Notes under the pieces: generated by a model | The model's input: the letters and a program-made list of their open reading frames with translations, nothing else | The model's database searches: none | Told to the model about the DNA's origin: nothing | Shown here: one piece after another, positions 61,761 to 64,000 of the stretch | Layout of the letters: every line of letters starts with the position of its first letter | Position numbering within the stretch: position 1 is the stretch's first letter | Translations under genes and position numbers: made by a program | Assembly: GCA_963693305.1 (NCBI GenBank) | Contig: OY855905.1 | Coordinates: forward strand, 30,690,937-30,754,936 | DNA: 64,000 bases | Origin: Meandrina meandrites | Taxonomy: Eukaryota; Cnidaria; Anthozoa; Scleractinia; Meandrinidae | Reading direction: 5' to 3'

Positions 61761-62279
61761 AGGTACAAAATGTGATGCAGATGACCGAGGGAACTAAGGA
61801 ACGAACCTTAACGGAGAAACTCCATACAAGGTATAAGGAAAACGTAACGATATAACTCCACACAGAAGTTAAACGATGACACTACGACAGTGAAAACGTA
61901 AAACTGAAACAAAGATGAGATATACAACGACGCTAACAGTACATAAATGCTAAATAGCGGCAAAACACCATCGTGTGCACGATGGAGCGAAATCCATAAA
62001 GAAATGACAACAATAGGAAATCTGCGTAGCGCGGTAACACTCACTAAGTTTTCTCCTTTCCTTGGTTTTCACTTCTCGTTTCGAGTTCCATGTTTAGATA
62101 AATCAAATGAGGAAGGATAACAACTGAACGCCTAAACTACTTATAACTTATAGAACAGAATCTAGTGTTGTATCGTGGCCAGAAATGGCAAGCACTCTAA
62201 ACAGTTTTCAACTTGTCGCCATTCTTATGCGTTTTGATACCGAGTAGCTTGGGTACTAATTAAAAGGTGTAGTCTGCTT
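61761..62279. other. Intergenic, nothing recognised
   Basis: A 78-residue minus-strand frame (62044-61808) is hydrophobic but has no splice or domain support. Confidence 0.4.
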
Positions 62280-62570
62280 TCAAGACTGGTTACACATTAG
62301 GCCAGCGCTTACTAGCCCGGTTTCCGTGGCACGAAGCGACTGGGGGTATTTCTATTTTCCCCTGGGTGGGACGCTGGTCATGGCAGGGCTAGCTCTAGCA
62401 TTTGATTCAACGGTACCCATTTACTTTTTTTTGTATACACCTCGGTGAAAAGATGCACTTAAGAATAGTGTCTTGGTGAAGTGCACAACAAAGAGACACC
62501 GGCCAGGCCTCGAATATGGACCGCTCGATGCGGATTCCAGCGCACTAACTATTAGACAACCGCGTCTTGC
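62280..62570 (-). mobile_element. tRNA-derived SINE, older copy
   Basis: Read on the minus strand, it has a box A-like TAGTTAGTGCGCTGGAATCC, a box B-like ATATTCGAGGCC, then CACTTCACCAAGACACTATTC, ACCGAGGTGTATAC, AAATGGGTACC and the CCAGCGTCCCACCCAGGGG block. It is the same SINE group as 13892-14166 but more diverged. No target duplication was identified. Confidence 0.75.
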
Positions 62571-62749
62571 TGTTAGTTAGCAAAGTGCCAGTAAATTAAA
62601 ACTCCGCGCGTTTGGGTGATAATGGAGGTATCAGGTTCTCGAAACTGATTAAAATGTCCTTTTCTCTACCATATCAAGTCGCTGGCCTTGATATCGTTCG
62701 ATGACATCGACAGTGTAGAAATGAAAGGAAGGAAACTCTGTAATTATTG

Positions 62750-64000
62750 CCAACGTTTTGGAAACAAATTTCAAGATAACAACTTGCGGATACCTTGGGA
62801 ATGCGATAGACCTGGATAATTGCCTTGTCCTTATTCTAAACGGAAGCAGTGCTCTTCAGTGCAAGGGTAATAAGGTTGCAAATCAACTGCCAAAAAATGC
62901 GCGCCATGTTAGTTCCGAAGTTTGTTTCGTACCCTTATACTTGTTGATGTGAATTTATCGAAAGGTATGTCAACTGTTGAATGTGAATTACACTTTATTT
63001 TAAATTATCTCTAAAGAGCGTATTACAGTACCCTACCCTAAGTAGGCAGCTGCCATATAGCATGTTTTGGGCCTCATTTCTTTCCACCGATAACATCTTT
63101 CTTTAAGTGTTGTTCTTGTGTTCATTAACCTGAGCGTAAGATAAGAGTACCTCGTTGACCTTTCAAAGAGGCTTTTTATGGTGTCGAAGCTGAAAAAAGA
63201 CTGAATTGAAACAATCTTTCTGAACTGATCACATGGAGAGATACTGTGGTTCTGTTGAAATGTTGATCGACGTTTTTGTCTGGTTTTATTCTTCTTGGTT
63301 TATCAAAGTTTTATGCGACCACGCGCGAACAACGTGATTGTGATCAATTCTGAAAAGAATGGATTCAAACAGGCATTCACGTTCATCTTCTAACTAATTA
63401 AACGAAAACATTGTTTTAATATTTCGTCTTTGCCCCCAGACCAGTTATTCAGTCATTTGTCACCATACATACTTCCAAACTGAGCACCTTTTGAAAATTT
63501 TATCGCCCATGTCTATGTCATAGTTCTTTGTTATCTTTGTTTGCAAGACGAAGTCTACAATTCACGTTTGCCCTAACTGATACAAACGTTTTCAACGGTC
63601 CTTGATTAATAATAAACATTAAGAAAATTATGATTGTCGTTTTAAAAGAAGTATATTAAGGTCAAGAGAAGGCGACCAAAAAATCCTAATTATTTTGCGA
63701 CCAACCCTAGTGATTTGAAATAAATTCAACTATCAATGTAAAATATGCATTTTCCGATTAAATTTTATAAGACTCGTAACTTTCTATTTGTCAATATGTT
63801 TGTAGCTTTGACTTTTTTTAAGAGGATGTGTTCTAAGTTTCATTGAATATCTTATCCAAAAGCAGGGTGTATTATCTTACACTGAAACAACTCGCATTTA
63901 CTGGCATAAAGTTACTTCTTGACGTCACAACAACGACAAGTAAAAAATGAGCACTGTACTGTACAGAAGGTTATGTGTTTGAGTAGCGGAACATGCTTCA
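62750..64000 (+). repeat. Copy B of the GPCR 3 upstream segment, running to the window end
   Basis: Diverged duplicate of 55925-57110 in the same orientation. Matching landmarks: CAACTTGCGGATA at 62780, GACCAGTTATTCAGTCATTTGTCA near 63440, CCTAATTATTTTGCGACCAACC near 63690, and ACTTCTTGACGTCA (CRE at 63920-63927). The copy is cut by the window end just where the next gene's leader would begin. Confidence 0.88.

Overview
The window is intron-rich, AT-rich animal DNA packed with short transposon relics. GT-AG introns, a DOMON/cytochrome b561 protein, several class A neuropeptide-type GPCR paralogs and the style of SINE and MITE debris suggest a cnidarian, most likely an anthozoan such as a stony coral. 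The lineage is an inference from gene content, not from a search.

Four protein-coding genes can be supported. (1) A ferric-chelate-reductase-1-like (FRRS1-like) gene on the + strand, about 5.9-18.25 kb, was rebuilt from 18 coding exons whose phases all join, plus a candidate 6-nt first coding exon. It encodes signal peptide, DOMON, DOMON, a four-histidine cytochrome b561 core and a C-terminal membrane helix. (2) A rhodopsin-class GPCR on + (20.55-22.28 kb). (3) A second GPCR on - (25.16-28.49 kb). (4) A third GPCR on + (about 57.44-58.85 kb). The three receptors are paralogs sharing an unusual layout: a very short first coding exon, one phase-1 intron, then one large exon with all seven helices.

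Layout: 1-5.9 kb is repeats with no convincing gene. 5.9-18.3 kb is the FRRS1-like gene, whose introns hold nested MITEs, a LINE fragment, a SINE with a perfect target-site duplication and a 318-bp compound tetranucleotide array. 18.3-28.5 kb holds GPCR 1 and GPCR 2 in convergent orientation, each with a TATA-like box. 28.5-57 kb is a long gene-poor stretch with only repeat relics (pogo/Tigger-like, LINE 3' ends, foldbacks). 57-58.9 kb is GPCR 3. 58.9-64 kb holds repeats and then, from about 62.75 kb to the window end, a diverged second copy of the DNA upstream of GPCR 3, including its TGACGTCA site. This predicts a fourth receptor just past the right edge.

No operon, CRISPR array, true tRNA or rRNA gene was seen. 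The most notable points are the exon-block duplication that made the tandem DOMON protein, the receptor cluster with its predicted missing member, and a 682-bp composite foldback element present twice at equal length in opposite orientations 56 kb apart.
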